Assembly (NCBI GenBank): GCA_017311185.1
Contig: JAESUZ010000761.1
Location: forward strand, 682,001 to 746,000
Length of the DNA: 64,000 nucleotides
Source: Proteles cristata cristata
Lineage: Eukaryota; Chordata; Mammalia; Carnivora; Hyaenidae
Reading direction: 5' to 3'
Positions 21,695-33,560 of the stretch are shown in pieces. Under the pieces are notes generated by a model, which saw nothing but the letters and a program-made list of their open reading frames with translations, had not been told where the DNA came from and made no database searches. Within the stretch, counting starts at the first letter, position 1; every line of letters starts with the position of its first letter. The translations under genes and the position numbers were made by a program.

Positions 21695-21924
21695 CTGAGG
21701 AAGGTCACGGTTTTGTCAGGAGGAACCTGGGAGCTTCTGTGGGGCCACAGGAGGGAAGGGGGCACCCATTAGAGCCCCGTGTTTTACATGCTTGCAGTGA
21801 ATTTCTGTTCCACCCTGGCCCGTCCTGTTCTCTGAGGCCAGCCCTGTGGTCACAGCTCAAGAAGATGCCAGAGCACCAAGAGGTAACGTTTATTCTTTCT
21901 TTGTGCCTGAAATGCAGCTGAGCA

Positions 21925-22075
21925 CTCGGTAGGCCTTCTCTCACTCAACTGTCACAAAAACCCGTGAGCTAAGTATTGTTAATGTCCCTGTGTCACCGAA
22001 GAGGAAAAACTGAAGCTCTCAGAGGTCGTGACTTCCCTGAGGCTGTGCGGCAAGGTAGTAAGCGAACAGCCCCAG
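21925..22075 (-). repeat. MIR
   Basis: CACCGAAGAGGAAAAACTGA, then GAGGTCGTGACTTCCC. Confidence 0.6.
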
Positions 22076-22222
22076 GTTGGGAAAAATGTTCCAATGTGGT
22101 GAAGGTGAGCTTTCCTAATGACCCCAATGACACTGTCACCATGACCTCCATTACTAGTACTGCTGCCGTGCATGACAAGGTATTAGTACTATTGTAATTC
22201 TCCACTTGAGCTTTTTTTAGGC

Positions 22223-22434
22223 TTTTTTTTTTTAGAAAAAAATTTTTAATGTTTATTTACTTTTGAGAGAGAGAGACAGAGCACGAGTGAGGGAGGAGCG
22301 GAAAGAGATACACACAGACTCCAGGCTCTGAGCTGTCAGCACAGAGCCCGACGCGGGGCTCGAACCTATGAATCGGATGATCACAACCTGAGCTGAAGTC
22401 AGATGCTTAACTGACTGAGCCACCCAGGAGCCCC
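22223..22434 (-). mobile_element. tRNA-Lys SINE
   Basis: Reverse, short CT region, head GAGCCACCCAGGAGCCCC. Confidence 0.88.
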
Positions 22435-22699
22435 CTGACTATCGGAGTTTATGCCAAAAGGAGGCTCAGAGTCGGCATGATCAGGTGTCACGTGAGACAG
22501 GTAAGTTTTGAGGGTGGGAGGGGAGCATCTGATGAGGGCCAGGGGGACCTTTGAAGAGCCCCAGAAGCCTGAGGTTATAGAGTGAATGCTGGTTTGGACT
22601 CTGACCCAGGTCATCCAAAGGGACTTCTTTGCCCAATGACATGTGGCCCTTCTAACCTTCATTCCATCTTAGTGGCAGTGACAACACCAAACCCACAGC

Positions 22700-22865
22700 A
22701 ATGACTATGTGCCAGGCATTGGTCCAATGCCAAGTGCTTCCTGTGGATTATCTCTTTCACTTCTCTTACCCTGCGAGGTGGGTGCTTTTATAATCCCCAT
22801 TTTACAGATGAGAAAACCATCACACAGATAGAAGGTGGAGGAACTGGGATTTGAACCCAGGCAGT
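22700..22865 (-). repeat. MIR
   Basis: CCCCATTTTACAGATGAGAA and GGGATTTGAACCCAGGCAG. Confidence 0.85.
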
Positions 22866-24179
22866 CTGACTTCTTATCAGTCTGTGCGATCCTGCCTCCC
22901 CAAGGCGACCACCATTTCTTCCAGACACCCTGGGATGGTGAGTGTGAGGAGAGCCCCCGGCTGGACAGGGGAGACCTGGCCTCCCTTCCCTCCCGAGCCT
23001 GGGGCCCCCAGCGCCCACTTACCCTGCAGCCTTCTCCAGTCTGTGATGTGGCTGGCGTAGTTGTTTGGTAGGACACCACCCGGCTAGATCATGCTGCTCG
23101 GGGCTGGCCCTTACTGAGTAGGGCAATGTCATTCCTGGGTCGGTAAAGAGGCAGAGCACAGAGAGAGAGTTGACCGTTTCTTCCCCGGTTTATTTCTGCT
23201 CTAGCCCCAGCTGGCCCCATCAAACCCCCTTCCTTGGCCAGGCTGATTGGGAATCTTCCTTCCGCTGGGGCCACCAGGGATTGGATCCAATGCCAAGATT
23301 ACATTTTGTCCCCACATCCCTCCAAGCCCTTTCAGGGGACCACTCAGAAGAGAAAGGGCAAGTAGGTTTTGTCTTGCGGCGTCTGCTCGGATACCTTCGT
23401 CATGGCTGCCCGGCAGGCTGTGTTAATAAGGATTCTGCAGCTCTGTCCAAATTTGGTGGTGTCTGCCCTGGCTGTGCACTTTGTGTTCGGTTTAGAAAAC
23501 AGCAGGAAATGCTCAGACCAGAAACCTGTTTTTACTCTATGCTCTCTCTTCCACCTTGAGCTGTGCTGCCATTCATCTCTCTGTGTCACTCTCTTGTCCG
23601 AGAAGCCTTTAGAGGTTGATGCGTGGCATTTTCCACGATGGCTACGAGCTCTCCCACCCCGTAGGCGCCGTGACGATGTGAGGTTGACACTCTGTCTGCT
23701 GAGAGCTGGGGGTCTGGGTTTCTTCCTCCGGGAGAGCGAGGCCTGTGAGCTGGGGCCGCTGGTACCGTGTGAAGAGACGGGGCTTCTCTCCTCCGGGGAT
23801 TCCTGTTCTCCAACCCTCTGAGCCACGAAGAAGCCTAAGCCACACAGAGTGGCCGTGCATGAGTGGTCTTGACAACAGTCCCAGCCGACCCCCCTTCCCG
23901 CCCTCTTGGGTGAGGGAGGAAACCTTCCAGACGGTACAGCCCAGCCACCACTGTGTATCTGTAACCTCGGAGACCCCCGAGACCCGGTGTGAGAACTGCC
24001 CAGGTGACCCCGTTCAGTTTGAAGTCCTGAAGTTCTTGGGTGATTTGTTATGCGGCCACAGGTCACCAGAAGAGTGACAGATAGGACGCTATCTGATAGT
24101 GTCAGATAGTAGGACAGATAGGAGACGCCCTCAGTGCTGATGACCTTTTAGGTTCTGCCTCACATTCTTAGCCATTTCT

Positions 24180-24475
24180 CCCTTAATGTCACTTCGGATA
24201 ACCGCTGTTGCCACTGGGCTACTCTGCTCACTGGCCCCAGGACCACTGTCCCTGCTGTGACCAGTCCCTTGTCTTGGCTGTTCTGACCTGAAGAGCTCCC
24301 TCTCCACTCTCTGCCCCCCACCCCCTTCCTCCCCATCTCTCAAAGCCTTCCTTGACACACACTGTGCCATTTCATAGCTTGCCAGGCTCTTGTCTGTGTG
24401 TGTCTCATCTAGTGGACAAGCCCCTGGAGGGTGGGGACTGACCCATGCCTCAGAGACCCCCTGTGCCCTCTGTGA
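24180..24475 (+). mobile_element. Possible L2 relic
   Basis: AAAGCCTTCCTTGACACAC followed by a weak CTGGAGGGTGGGGACTGACC; diverged. Confidence 0.4.
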
Positions 24476-24819
24476 GACATCATGAGCTCTGGATCACAGC
24501 AGGCAGACTGGATGAAGGAACACTAAGGGTTACGGCCACAAGGTGTCCTGCTCTCTGCGGGTCTATGATGAGGAATCTTCTGGAAGGTTTGGCAGAGTGA
24601 GCTCTCTGGCAGCCATTCAGGAGTGGCATCTTGGGCTGCAGCAGTGGCTCTGTGTGTGGATAAATTATGCAGATTTGAAGGGCTGGCTGGGATGCCTGGT
24701 GCTGGAGACCCTTCTGGAACGGCAGACCCACTCTTTGGATTGGGAGAGGAGGGCTAAATAGGCAGCTCTGGGTTCTGGGAATGTGATGGGGAAGCAGGGA
24801 AAAGGGAAGATAACTTTCT

Positions 24820-25019
24820 GGGGCACCTGGGTGGCCCAGTCGGTTGAGCGTCCGACTTTGGCTCAGGTCATGATCTGGCTGTTGTGAGTTTGACCCCGCG
24901 TCGGGCTCTGTGCTGACAGCTCGGAGCCTGGAGCCTGTTTCAGATTCTGTGTCTCCCCCTCTGTTTTCACTCACACACACACACACTCTCTCTCTTTCTC
25001 AAATATAAACATAAAAGAA
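24820..25019 (+). mobile_element. tRNA-Lys SINE
   Basis: Forward; flanking duplication ggaagataactttctg; contains a CA run at 24971-24985. Confidence 0.92.
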
Positions 25020-25099
25020 AAGGGGGAAGATAACTTTCTGTCTTGAGGCCCGTTAATATCAGGCTCTCTGCCAGGTACCTCACACCTCATTTAATGCTT

Positions 25100-25255
25100 C
25101 TTTCTAGAACTGTAACTTTGGGCAAGTTCTTGAACCTATCTAGGTCATGGTTTCCTCGTGTGTGAACTGGGGATAATGATGGTACCTCTCGCCCAAGGCC
25201 GCTGTGAGGATAACCAAGCTCGTTCACTAGCTGGGGGAGACATTTATAAAACACA
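25100..25255 (+). repeat. MIR
   Basis: GGGCAAGTTCTTGAACCT and CTGGGGATAATGATGGTACC. Confidence 0.75.
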
Positions 25256-25959
25256 GTGATGGGCACAGGGGAGGCACAAAGCATTGGTTTGTATGAGCGA
25301 CAGAGAACTGGGAAGGCATCTTGGATTGCAGGGTTTCTGGGTGGTTGGCGACCCTCTACATTCCCGTTTATCCTAAAGAAGGAGTTAGCTGGGCACAGAG
25401 CATGGGGGTAAAACGGGGTTCCCCTGAGCTGCAGCCTCACAGGCCTGGGGTCCTCGTGTGTCTCACTACTGTTTCCCCGGCGCCTTGCACAGGGCCCGGC
25501 GCATAGTAGGTGCTCACCAAACACATCTCTGTGGAACAAGGCGTGAGTAAACTTGTAATAGCTCTGGATTTTATTGAGTGCCGCCTGGATCTTAGGATTA
25601 GTGGTCACAAAGGAAGGCTGATGGTCCAGCAACCCCCTGGCCCTACTCTGTGTCTGTCCCCAGATTAGGAGCTATAGATTCAGGGGTGAGTCAGGCACCA
25701 CCCAGTCCTTGCAAAATGTCTGATGTGCCTCAATGGGGGCTACACCGTGACAGCAGGAAAGAACAGGAGTGAGTGGTCGATTCTGCAAAATTCTCCCTTG
25801 GGCAGAGGACCATCCTTTCCCCACTTCCTGGGGCCATTCTCCACTGTCTCCATGGCCCAGACACATCCCCCAGCACTTACACGCCTTTCCTGCACTATGA
25901 CTGCACCAGCTTCCATCCATGGCTTCTGTTACCTGCCGGGCCACCTTCCCTGTGCTCGA

Positions 25960-26080
25960 TTCCCTGATCCTCACAACGTCCCTGATGTCACCTTCATTTT
26001 ATTCAAGAGGAAACTGGGGCACAGAAAAGCTGAGGAATTCACATGGGGCCACACGGTCATGATCCAGGCCACCAGGCTCC
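25960..26080 (-). repeat. MIR
   Basis: TTTATTCAAGAGGAAACTGG, then GGGCCACACGGTCATGA. Confidence 0.7.
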
Positions 26081-27273
26081 AGGAGCTTACCCCCTAATCG
26101 CCACCCTGCGTTGCCTAACAGCCACGCTCATGTCCCTGCTCTGGCAAGGTGACACGTGTGTCTCCCTTTGTCCACCATGCAGAGTCCAGTGCCCAGCAGT
26201 GTGTACGGTACTGGAGGTGGTCAGTGAAGGTGCCAGCTGAACGTAGGATGGTAAGTGCTTATCTAAGAGGAGAGGTGGGGGCGGGGCTGTTTCCATTTCC
26301 CTTTGGGGCGGGGAAGATTTGCTGGGAGGCTCTAGTTACCCCAGGATGTCCCTGAAGGGTATCAGGGAATCTTTGAAAATGTAAAAGGGCTTGCTGGGAG
26401 GGGTCACTGGCTGGACAAGCCAGGAGGGACTGTATCCTACTCCAATGATAGCTGTGGGGCCTGCAAACCCATCCCTATGTCACCAGGTCTTGGCATGGAA
26501 GACACACCATCAGTGGGTGCCGGGGGGGTGGGGGGGTGGGGCAGGGGACCTGCAGGCTTAGCAGGAGGCTCAGGAGGCTCTGACCATCTTTGCCTCTCCC
26601 TCCCCTGGTTCACAGCCCCACCTCCACCCCAGGTATCTGTGTCTCTAGGGGCCAGAGCTCCTTCTGCCTCCCTACAGAAGAAGCAAAGGAGGGCATGGGG
26701 TTGCACCTACCACCTCCTGCCAGAACCGCTTCCCCCCCAGCCTCTCCTCTGCATCTGTGCCCCTGCCAAGCTACCCCTGCAAGGGTACTCAGCCGGAAGG
26801 GACCCTTTACAGAGCTGGCTGTGCCTCCACCGTGAGCCTGGGGACCTTGACGACCTTGACGCCAGTGAGCCCTGTTCATCAGCGGAGAGGCTGTGCCCGC
26901 CCAGCACCATGGGGAGGGCCTGGAGGAGCTGGGAGAAAGGCCCCTCCCCCCAGCTGGAGGTCAGCTCCCACGGTCCTTTGCTCTCTCCACCTCCCCCCAC
27001 CCCCCCGCCATGGGCAGGGACACTCCAGGGGCCTCTGTACAATGTTGGGATGGGCCCAAGCAAGCCTGGGAATTTTTCTTCCCCAGAGAAAATGAGTTCA
27101 TTATAACATAATAACTAGAACTACATAATAATTACAACCACATCATACTAACTATAAAGTATACTAGAAAATAAAAGTTATAATAACATAAACTCATGAA
27201 TTGGACACAAAGAAAAAAGGAGTCATTTGCCCTCAAGGGAATTTTCTAATGGAATCTCCCACCCCTCATTTTA

Positions 27274-27453
27274 ATTTTTTTTTTTAAATTTACTTATTTA
27301 GAGAGAGAGAGAGACACGGAGGGAGAGAGGCAGAGAGGGGGAATCTGACAGTGCAGAGCCTGATGTGGGGTTTGAACCCATGGAACCGTGAGATCATGAC
27401 CTGATTGAAACCAAGAGTCAGGCCCCTAACCGACTGAGCCACCCAGGAGCCCC
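27274..27453 (-). mobile_element. tRNA-Lys SINE, shortened
   Basis: Reverse; part of the middle missing; flanks approximately ctcccacccctca. Confidence 0.85.
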
Positions 27454-27734
27454 TCCCACCACCCCTCAGTTTTAGAGGGGCAACTGAGGCTAGGAGAGGA
27501 GTAAGTGGTCCAGAGTCTTTCAGCAAGTTAGTGAGAAACCAGAGCTCGAAGCCAGGACCCCTGACTCCCAGCCTCTATTCCTTCCCCACCACCTCAGAGA
27601 TTAGGTGGACGGTGGGAGAGTCCCACTGCTGTGAGATACGCAGAGGTCATTAGGGAGGAAGAAGGACAGGCGAGCGATGAATGTCACAGAGGCTTTTCTT
27701 TCCCATGTGGGTCTTCATGGCAACCCCTCACTTT

Positions 27735-27900
27735 CACTGAGCACTTACTAAGTGCAAGGCCCTTTAACTCATCATCTCATTCAATCCACACTAAATTCTA
27801 TTCTCTGCCTTTTTTTTTTGGCCAGTGATGGAACAGAGTCTTGGAGAAGTCATTCAAATCGCTCGTGGGAACCCAGTTCTAGTTCTGGAGGCCACATCTA
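27735..27900 (-). repeat. MIR
   Basis: GAGCACTTACTAAGTGCAAG and TTGGAGAAGTCATTCAAATC. Confidence 0.7.
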
Positions 27901-28035
27901 GCACCCCTACGAGGACAGGACATGGATCTCCTCCTCCTCCTAACCCCCTCAGTGCCCTGCCCAGGTTCCAACTTGCAGACACTGGTGTGCTGGCTGGTGG
28001 GGGGAGTGGGCTGGTGTCTGGGGACCAGCGGTCAC

Positions 28036-28130
28036 CTGGTGCAGCGGGCAACAGTCAGGGCCCAGCTGTTGGCCGTCAGGACGCTGTGTAGGTGCAGCGT
28101 TACTGCCATGGTGGCATGCTGCAGGGAGAC
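28036..28130 (-). pseudogene. CELA2-like exon 3 relic (His lost)
   Basis: Preceded by a pyrimidine tract and gcag, followed by gtgacc. It reads VSLQHATMAVTLHLHSV then LTANSWALTVARCT. Functional elastases have VSLQY..HTCGGSLIANSW then VLTAAHC. The catalytic His codon is CGC (Arg) and the HTCGG cysteine is gone. It is 95 nt long, against 98 nt for CTRC exon 3 here. The frame itself is still open. Confidence 0.8.
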
Positions 28131-28394
28131 CTGCGGACTAGGAGTGCTCCGGCAGCCACAGGGAGGCCTCTCAGCCCTTCAGCGTCCAGTCCCTGAGAGC
28201 AGAGCAGGGGTAAGGTGAGCACGGCACTTGGCCCAAGTGCAAGAGTTAAGGGAGCACCAAGAAATTCAGTAATTGGGTAAATGACATTCTAAGGCAAGAT
28301 TCTAAAAATATGGTCTCTGGAAAATGGAGCTCATCATGCCTACTGTGCAGGGCTCTCCGGATGGTTAGCAATCAAAGCTAATGCTTTGTCTGAT

Positions 28395-28565
28395 CATTTG
28401 AGCACTTGACACTGTTCTGAGCTCAAAATGTGAATCAGGTCACAACATCATCACAGCAATCCCACGAGGTACTGATATTATTCCCACTTCACAGATGAGT
28501 GAACTAAGGCAGCCTAAAGAAATTTGTGCAATACGGTCCAGGCCATAAAGGCCGTTGGGTACCTA
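28395..28565 (-). repeat. MIR
   Basis: ATCCCACGAGGTACTGATAT and CCACTTCACAGATGAGTGAA. Confidence 0.75.
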
Positions 28566-28749
28566 GCACTTTATCTTCAAGTGCCTGGTGGATTGTGACT
28601 TAGGGCCACCATCTTGGGTGACTGTAGACTAGAGACGTCTCTCAGGAATATCAGAGCCAAAGTTATATTAATCCTGGCTTTGTTTGCAATGTTGATATTT
28701 TGTTCAACATGGGTTCTTTTTGCATTAAGCTCGATAAAAAAATAAACAA

Positions 28750-28939
28750 GACTTATTCTTGAGAGACAGAGCGTGAGCAGGGGAGGGGCAGAGAGAAAGG
28801 GAGACACAGGATCCAAAGCAGGCTCTAGGCTCCGAGTTGTCAGGACAGAGCCCGACACAGGGCTCAAACCCACGAACTGGGAGATCATGACCTGAGCTGA
28901 AGTCAGACACGTAACCGACTGAGCCACCCTGGCGCCCCC
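28750..28939 (-). mobile_element. tRNA-Lys SINE
   Basis: Reverse; diverged, head GAGCCACCCTGGCGCCCC. Confidence 0.88.
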
Positions 28940-29266
28940 TTGATGGAAGTTCTCTTACCTGAGAGGCTGGACACTCACCCCTTTCTGGCTCCTTTGTTCC
29001 CAAATGGCTTGTGTCTGCAGTGCTCACACTGCCGTTCTGTAAACTGACTAAGTGTGTAACTAATGAAATAGGTGTTCAGAAAGCGAGTTGTGATTTATGT
29101 GGAAACTAATTTAAATGCTTGGAAGAGACTGGATAACCGTGATCTTAAAAAACTGCTGTGGCATTAGGTGTCTGTGCAAAAGTTAAAAGGTGGGGGAAGA
29201 AAGGTAATAAAAACGTGGAATGGCTTGTGCAGACTGCTTCATGCATGTCTCCAAGTCATCGTGCTA

Positions 29267-29483
29267 TTTTTTTTTAATGTTTTTTAAATTTATTTCTAGG
29301 AGAGAGAAAGACAGCGTGAGCAGGGGAGGGTCAGAGAGAGAGGGAGACACAGACTGAAACAGGCTCCAGGCTCTGAGCCGGCAGTCAGCAGAGAGCCCGA
29401 CGCGGGGCTCGAACCCACGAACCGCGAGATCATGACCTAAGCGAAAGTCGGACGCTTAACCGACTAAGCCACCCAGGCGCCCC
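29267..29483 (-). mobile_element. tRNA-Lys SINE, young subtype
   Basis: Reverse; flanking duplication catcgtgctatttt. Confidence 0.93.
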
Positions 29484-29754
29484 CATCGTGCTATTTTAAA
29501 GAAAGGAATTATAGGTGATTTATGATGGCCGTGGTTTATATAAGACAGTTAGGAACTCAAAGGATTGATGGACACTCCTGTATTTACATGTTTTAAATTA
29601 AAATAAAATGTTTAAAGATGTGTGATTTCTGATAATTTCTCTCTAGCCAGCTCTTCACTTACTCAGTCCCAGTCATGTCAGAGAAGAGAGATTTTACTAT
29701 ATTTATTTATGTCGGTGTCTGCCTCACATATTTCCTTTGGAAGTCCTCCCCATT

Positions 29755-29975
29755 GGGGCGCCTGGGTGGCTTAGTCGGTTAAGCGTCCGACTTTCGCTCG
29801 GGTCATGATCTCGCGGTTCGTGGGTTCGAGCCCCGCGTCGGGCTCTGTGCTGACTGCCAGCTCAGAGCCTGGAGCCTGTTTCAGTCTGTGACTCCCTCTC
29901 TCTCTGGCCCTCCCCTGCTCACGCTGTCTCTCTCTCTCCTCTAGAAATAAATAAAAAACATTAAAAAAAAAAAAA
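29755..29975 (+). mobile_element. tRNA-Lys SINE, young subtype
   Basis: Forward; flanking duplication ggaagtcctcccca. Confidence 0.93.
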
Positions 29976-31197
29976 GGATGGAAGTCCTCCCCACACACAG
30001 CATTTTAATCTCTGTATCATATGATTATTTCAAGGTAAAGGAAACATTTACTTTCATTGGGAAGGTCAGTTTGCCTGTACTTGAGACTTAATTTGAATAA
30101 ACAGCACTGATTGGTTCCTTAAAGCAAAGGATATTTGCATAGATGGTGTGAATGGTTCATAGGAGAACAGGACATTTGCAAGCAAGCATGTGGTTGGTCA
30201 CCAGAGTAAGACTATACTTGTGAAAGTGGGGGGGGGGGTCAGGGGAGGAGCAGGGTGGAGCAGTTCTTTACTGAAGATACCTCTCCCTCCACCTCCTAGG
30301 TTGACCAAGGCCATAGAAATACATCAGTGATGTCTCCCATTTTGCCCTCCAAGTCCCCACTATTCCTCATCTTTGCCAGTGCAACAGACCCCGTGGTGCA
30401 GGGCAAAAGGGGTGATGTGAAGCAGGTAAGTGCAGGGAGGGAAGAGGTGGAGTGTGAGTTTACTCACCTGTCAAGGCCAGGTGTTCGGCCTTACATCTTC
30501 ACCTCCAACCATCCCGGGCAGTCGGGGCAGGTTAAATGGGCAGCGCACAGCTCAAAGTTCTAAAAGGAGAAAGGGTTTTGGGTCCAGGAGGTAGTGACCC
30601 GAACAAAATAACCTACACTTGCTGCATTCCCAAAGCCTAAAGAGAAAATCCTTGTTCTAGAAGGATCCCGAGAAGTCATGGAATCCTGCCCTTTCCTCTA
30701 CTTCTTTGGAACTTCACTCCAGTTCTCTTGTAACTATGGGATTGAGTCCAGTGTGGGCAGGGAGGTCCCCAGTCCACCAGGGGAGGGGACTGGGAAAGTG
30801 CCTCTGGGCGACAGGGTTTATATCCTGCTACCAATGCAGACCGCAGCAGGGCCCTGATGGTGGCGAGTCCACAGGAGTCCTGTGAGTGTCGCTGTGCCTC
30901 AGGCCCTGGTTTTATGAGTGGGCTTACAGGCCAGAGACCCACTAGGAGTACAGAAGATGTGGATTTTCTCAAAGCCAAGTGGAAACAAAGCCTGTGTTCA
31001 AATATTTCTTTTCACCTGTCACCCGGGAAATACTTTGAAAAAGACGCCCAAGGTGGATATTGAAATATGGGTTCTATTTGCTTTCAAGAGATTGTTACGT
31101 GTTAAGGAAAAAAGAGAAATACTGGCTGTTGGTCCTTGGAGTTGCATTTTCAAAGAAAGGATTGGGTTGGCGTGCTGAGCAAATAGCGCTCTAGGCC

Positions 31198-31408
31198 AGT
31201 GGTCCTCAATGGGGCCGGTATCCTGGCCAGGGGGCATGTGGCAATGGTTGGAGGCATTCTTGGTCGTCATGGCAGGGCCTGGGGCACTACTGGCATTTAG
31301 CAGGTATACTAGAGGTGCCACTAAACGTTGTACAGTGCACAGGGCAGCCCCTCAGAAGGAATTACCCGGTCCCCAATGTCAATGGTACTGAGGTTGAGGA
31401 CTCCTGCT
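31198..31408 (+). mobile_element. MER20-like hAT relic
   Basis: CAGTGGTCCTCAATGGGGCC, GGCACTACTGGCATTTAGCA, ACAGTGCACAGGGCAGCCCC and a terminal GAGGTTGAGGACTCCTG. Confidence 0.8.
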
Positions 31409-31414
31409 CTAGGC

Positions 31415-31570
31415 TATGTCCTGGCTCGCTGTGTGGCTTTGTATGAGTCGTGTAAGTCTCTAGGCCCGGGGCCCGCCCATCTGTGAAGCAGGGAGAGAAC
31501 TGCGTGCCCAGTCTGTACCGCAATGTTGTGGTGAGGATTTTAAAAACACAGGGAATATGCTGACACAAGA
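31415..31570 (+). repeat. MIR
   Basis: GCTGTGTGGCTTTGTATGAG and TTGTGGTGAGGATTTTAAAA. Confidence 0.6.
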
Positions 31571-31779
31571 AAAGACAAGATAGGTCCACACAGTGGGGTC
31601 CAGCAGCTCTAGCCATGGGGGGGTGGGGGCGGGGAGAGAGAGCGAGCGAGCTGGCAGAGGAGGGCTTTGTTGGGACAGATCAAGATGTGTTTTACTTTGT
31701 GCTCCCAAGACCGCAGTGGTTTGCACCTTCTCTAATAACTTCATCTTCCAAATGGGGTCAAAGCAGGCCCTTCTCAGAA

Positions 31780-31960
31780 AAGGGGCTGACACTTGCCAAA
31801 CACCACACAGATGTCAGATATATTCACAGGTCTTATCTCAGCTTTACAAAACCCTGCAAGAGGGTTCCATATGTTAGACGAGGAAGCTGAGGTTCAGAGA
31901 GGTAATGTGACTTGCCCAAGATCACACAGCTTCTAAGGCAGAATGTGAAGTCCCACCTAG
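31780..31960 (-). repeat. MIR
   Basis: GAAGCTGAGGTTCAGAGAGG, then TAATGTGACTTGCCCAAGAT. Confidence 0.85.
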
Positions 31961-32261
31961 GCTGATGTGTTTGTTATCAAAGTCCCTTTATTAATGCCCC
32001 TGGCAATGGCTTTTGGAATCTCATCCTGGGACTGCCAGAAGCCCCTTATTTTTGGCGGGAGAAGGGTGGAGAAGAGTTTCCTCACTCTTTTCTTAGACTC
32101 TCAGTCTCCTTGGGGTCAGAGCCCAGCTGCAGGGAGGCCATGCTCTGGTGAGACAGCCTTCCTCTGTGGCCACAGCCAGAAAGGCAGAGATGAAAGTGGA
32201 CATCAGCACTTAAGACCTGGGCTCAAGTCCTCATTCAGTCGGATTCAAACATTATGTTTTG

Positions 32262-32473
32262 GGGGCGCCTGGGTGGCTTAGTCGGTTAAGCGTCCGACTT
32301 TCACTTGGGTCATGATCTCGCGGTTCGTGGGTTCGGCCCTCGCCGGGGTCACACACCGCCAGCCTGTGAGTTTCCGAGCCTATTTGAGTCTGTGCCTCCC
32401 TCTCTCTCTGATCAAACTTCTTCATGCGCCTTCTCTCTCCTCTCCTAGAAATAAATAAAAAAAAAAAAAAAAA
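32262..32473 (+). mobile_element. tRNA-Lys SINE with unusual body
   Basis: Standard head and A tail with flanks caaacattatgt, but the middle (about 32,335-32,430) departs strongly from all other copies here. Confidence 0.85.
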
Positions 32474-32539
32474 GAAACCAAACATTATGTCTTGGACAAT
32501 TCACTTCACCTTCTGGGCCTGAGTTTTCTTTTTCTTTCT

Positions 32540-32755
32540 TTTTTTTCTTTTTAAAATGTTTTATTTCTGGGAGAGAGAGAGATAGCATGAGCAGGAGAGG
32601 GTCAGAGAGAGAGGGAGACACAGGATCTGAAACAGGCTCCAGACTCTGAGCTGGCTGTCAGCACAGAGCCTGACGCAGGACTCAAACCCACGAACTGTGA
32701 GATCATGACCTGAGCCGAAGCCAGACGCTTAACCTACTGAGCCACCAGGTGCTCC
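32540..32755 (-). mobile_element. tRNA-Lys SINE
   Basis: Reverse; damaged head GAGCCACCAGGTGCTCC. Confidence 0.88.
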
Positions 32756-32794
32756 TGGGTCTGAGTTTCTTAGGTCACCATCCAGACCCTGTCA

Positions 32795-33155
32795 ACGGTG
32801 AGAACCCTTGGCCCTCTGAGCTTAGGATTGATCCCCTGAACTCAGGAATGACCGCCTAAACTCAGAAAAGCCATAGAAGCTTCTGCTTATCAATTTCATC
32901 TTTCATAAACTAAGAAACATTTGAGGACCACGCCTGTCCCAATGAATCAGAAATTCTCCGACAGTGACCTCAGCTTCATTAGAATGTTAAAACCCCCTCT
33001 GAATATTCATCTCTAGCCCTTTTTGCTGCCAGGGAATCACAGCTCTGGAAACTATTCCCCTATGATCTCCTTGTTTGCACAAATAAAACGACCTCCACCC
33101 AGCTTAGTCTCCATCCGTAGTGCACCAAGAAGCAGACCCCCTTTGGTCAACAGCC
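32795..33155 (+). mobile_element. LTR-like segment
   Basis: No family identified. It has AATAAA at 33082-33087 followed by a C/T-rich downstream part and GGTCAACA, as in a solitary retroviral LTR. Possible old LTR; borders are approximate. Confidence 0.35.
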
Positions 33156-33429
33156 TTGACGGCAGGATTGCCGTAAGGCTGAGAAAACGGGTGTGAAAGA
33201 TCTCGTCATCGCCCCAGGGTCACTTGAAGGTGAGGGAGGTTGGGTGCAGAATCTTATTGGACTGGACATCAGAGCACTGGGCTCCAGTGCCAACATTACC
33301 CCTAACTCTATTTTTGAAGTGTTCTATTTTATCTTGAAAATCAGTGTGAATTTGGCATTCTGCTCCATGTAGCTGTGTTTAATATAAAAATAAGGTTTGT
33401 CCTGTAGGAGGTCACTGAACAAATACCAG

Positions 33430-33560
33430 TTTGACGCACGCTGTGGGCTTGCTGTGTGACCTTAGGTAGGTCACACAGGCTCTCTGGCCTGGGACTGCCT
33501 AGGTATAAAGCAGAGAGAGGGACACATGGCCAGTCTATTTCACCACGTTGCTGTGAAAAG
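33430..33560 (+). repeat. MIR
   Basis: CTTGCTGTGTGACCTTAGGT; 3' half weak. Confidence 0.55.

Larger units (their letters stand above)
22866..27272. other. Intergenic / pseudogene interior
   Basis: Searched by eye on the minus strand for elastase exons 4-6 ([21 protein letters not shown] type motifs); none found. It holds a SINE, MIR and possible L2 relics, and an AT-rich low-complexity patch near 27,095-27,190. Confidence 0.6.
21570..28130 (-). pseudogene. CELA2-like pancreatic elastase pseudogene (two exon relics)
   Basis: Two minus-strand segments keep exon structure of a chymotrypsin-like elastase, in gene order (3-like at 28,036-28,130, 7-like at 21,570-21,694). The ANSW..LT.A.C spacing and the HKPSVFTR block fit CELA2 better than CTRC or CELA3, and the position between CASP9 and CTRC is that of CELA2A/B in human. 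Catalytic His and Ser codons are replaced, a conserved Cys is gone, and the second relic has an in-frame TAA and indels. I could not find exons 1, 2, 4, 5, 6 or 8; they are deleted or too decayed to read by eye. Confidence 0.75.

Noticed and set aside
23344..24066. 240-residue minus-strand open frame
   Set aside because: Lies in intergenic sequence, has biased Arg/Ser/Gly composition and no homology I can recognise; no splice or promoter context.
29755..29830. tRNA gene candidates at SINE heads
   Set aside because: The heads are tRNA-Lys-derived with A/B-box-like sequence, but each continues into a SINE body with A tail and target-site duplications; none is a free-standing tRNA.
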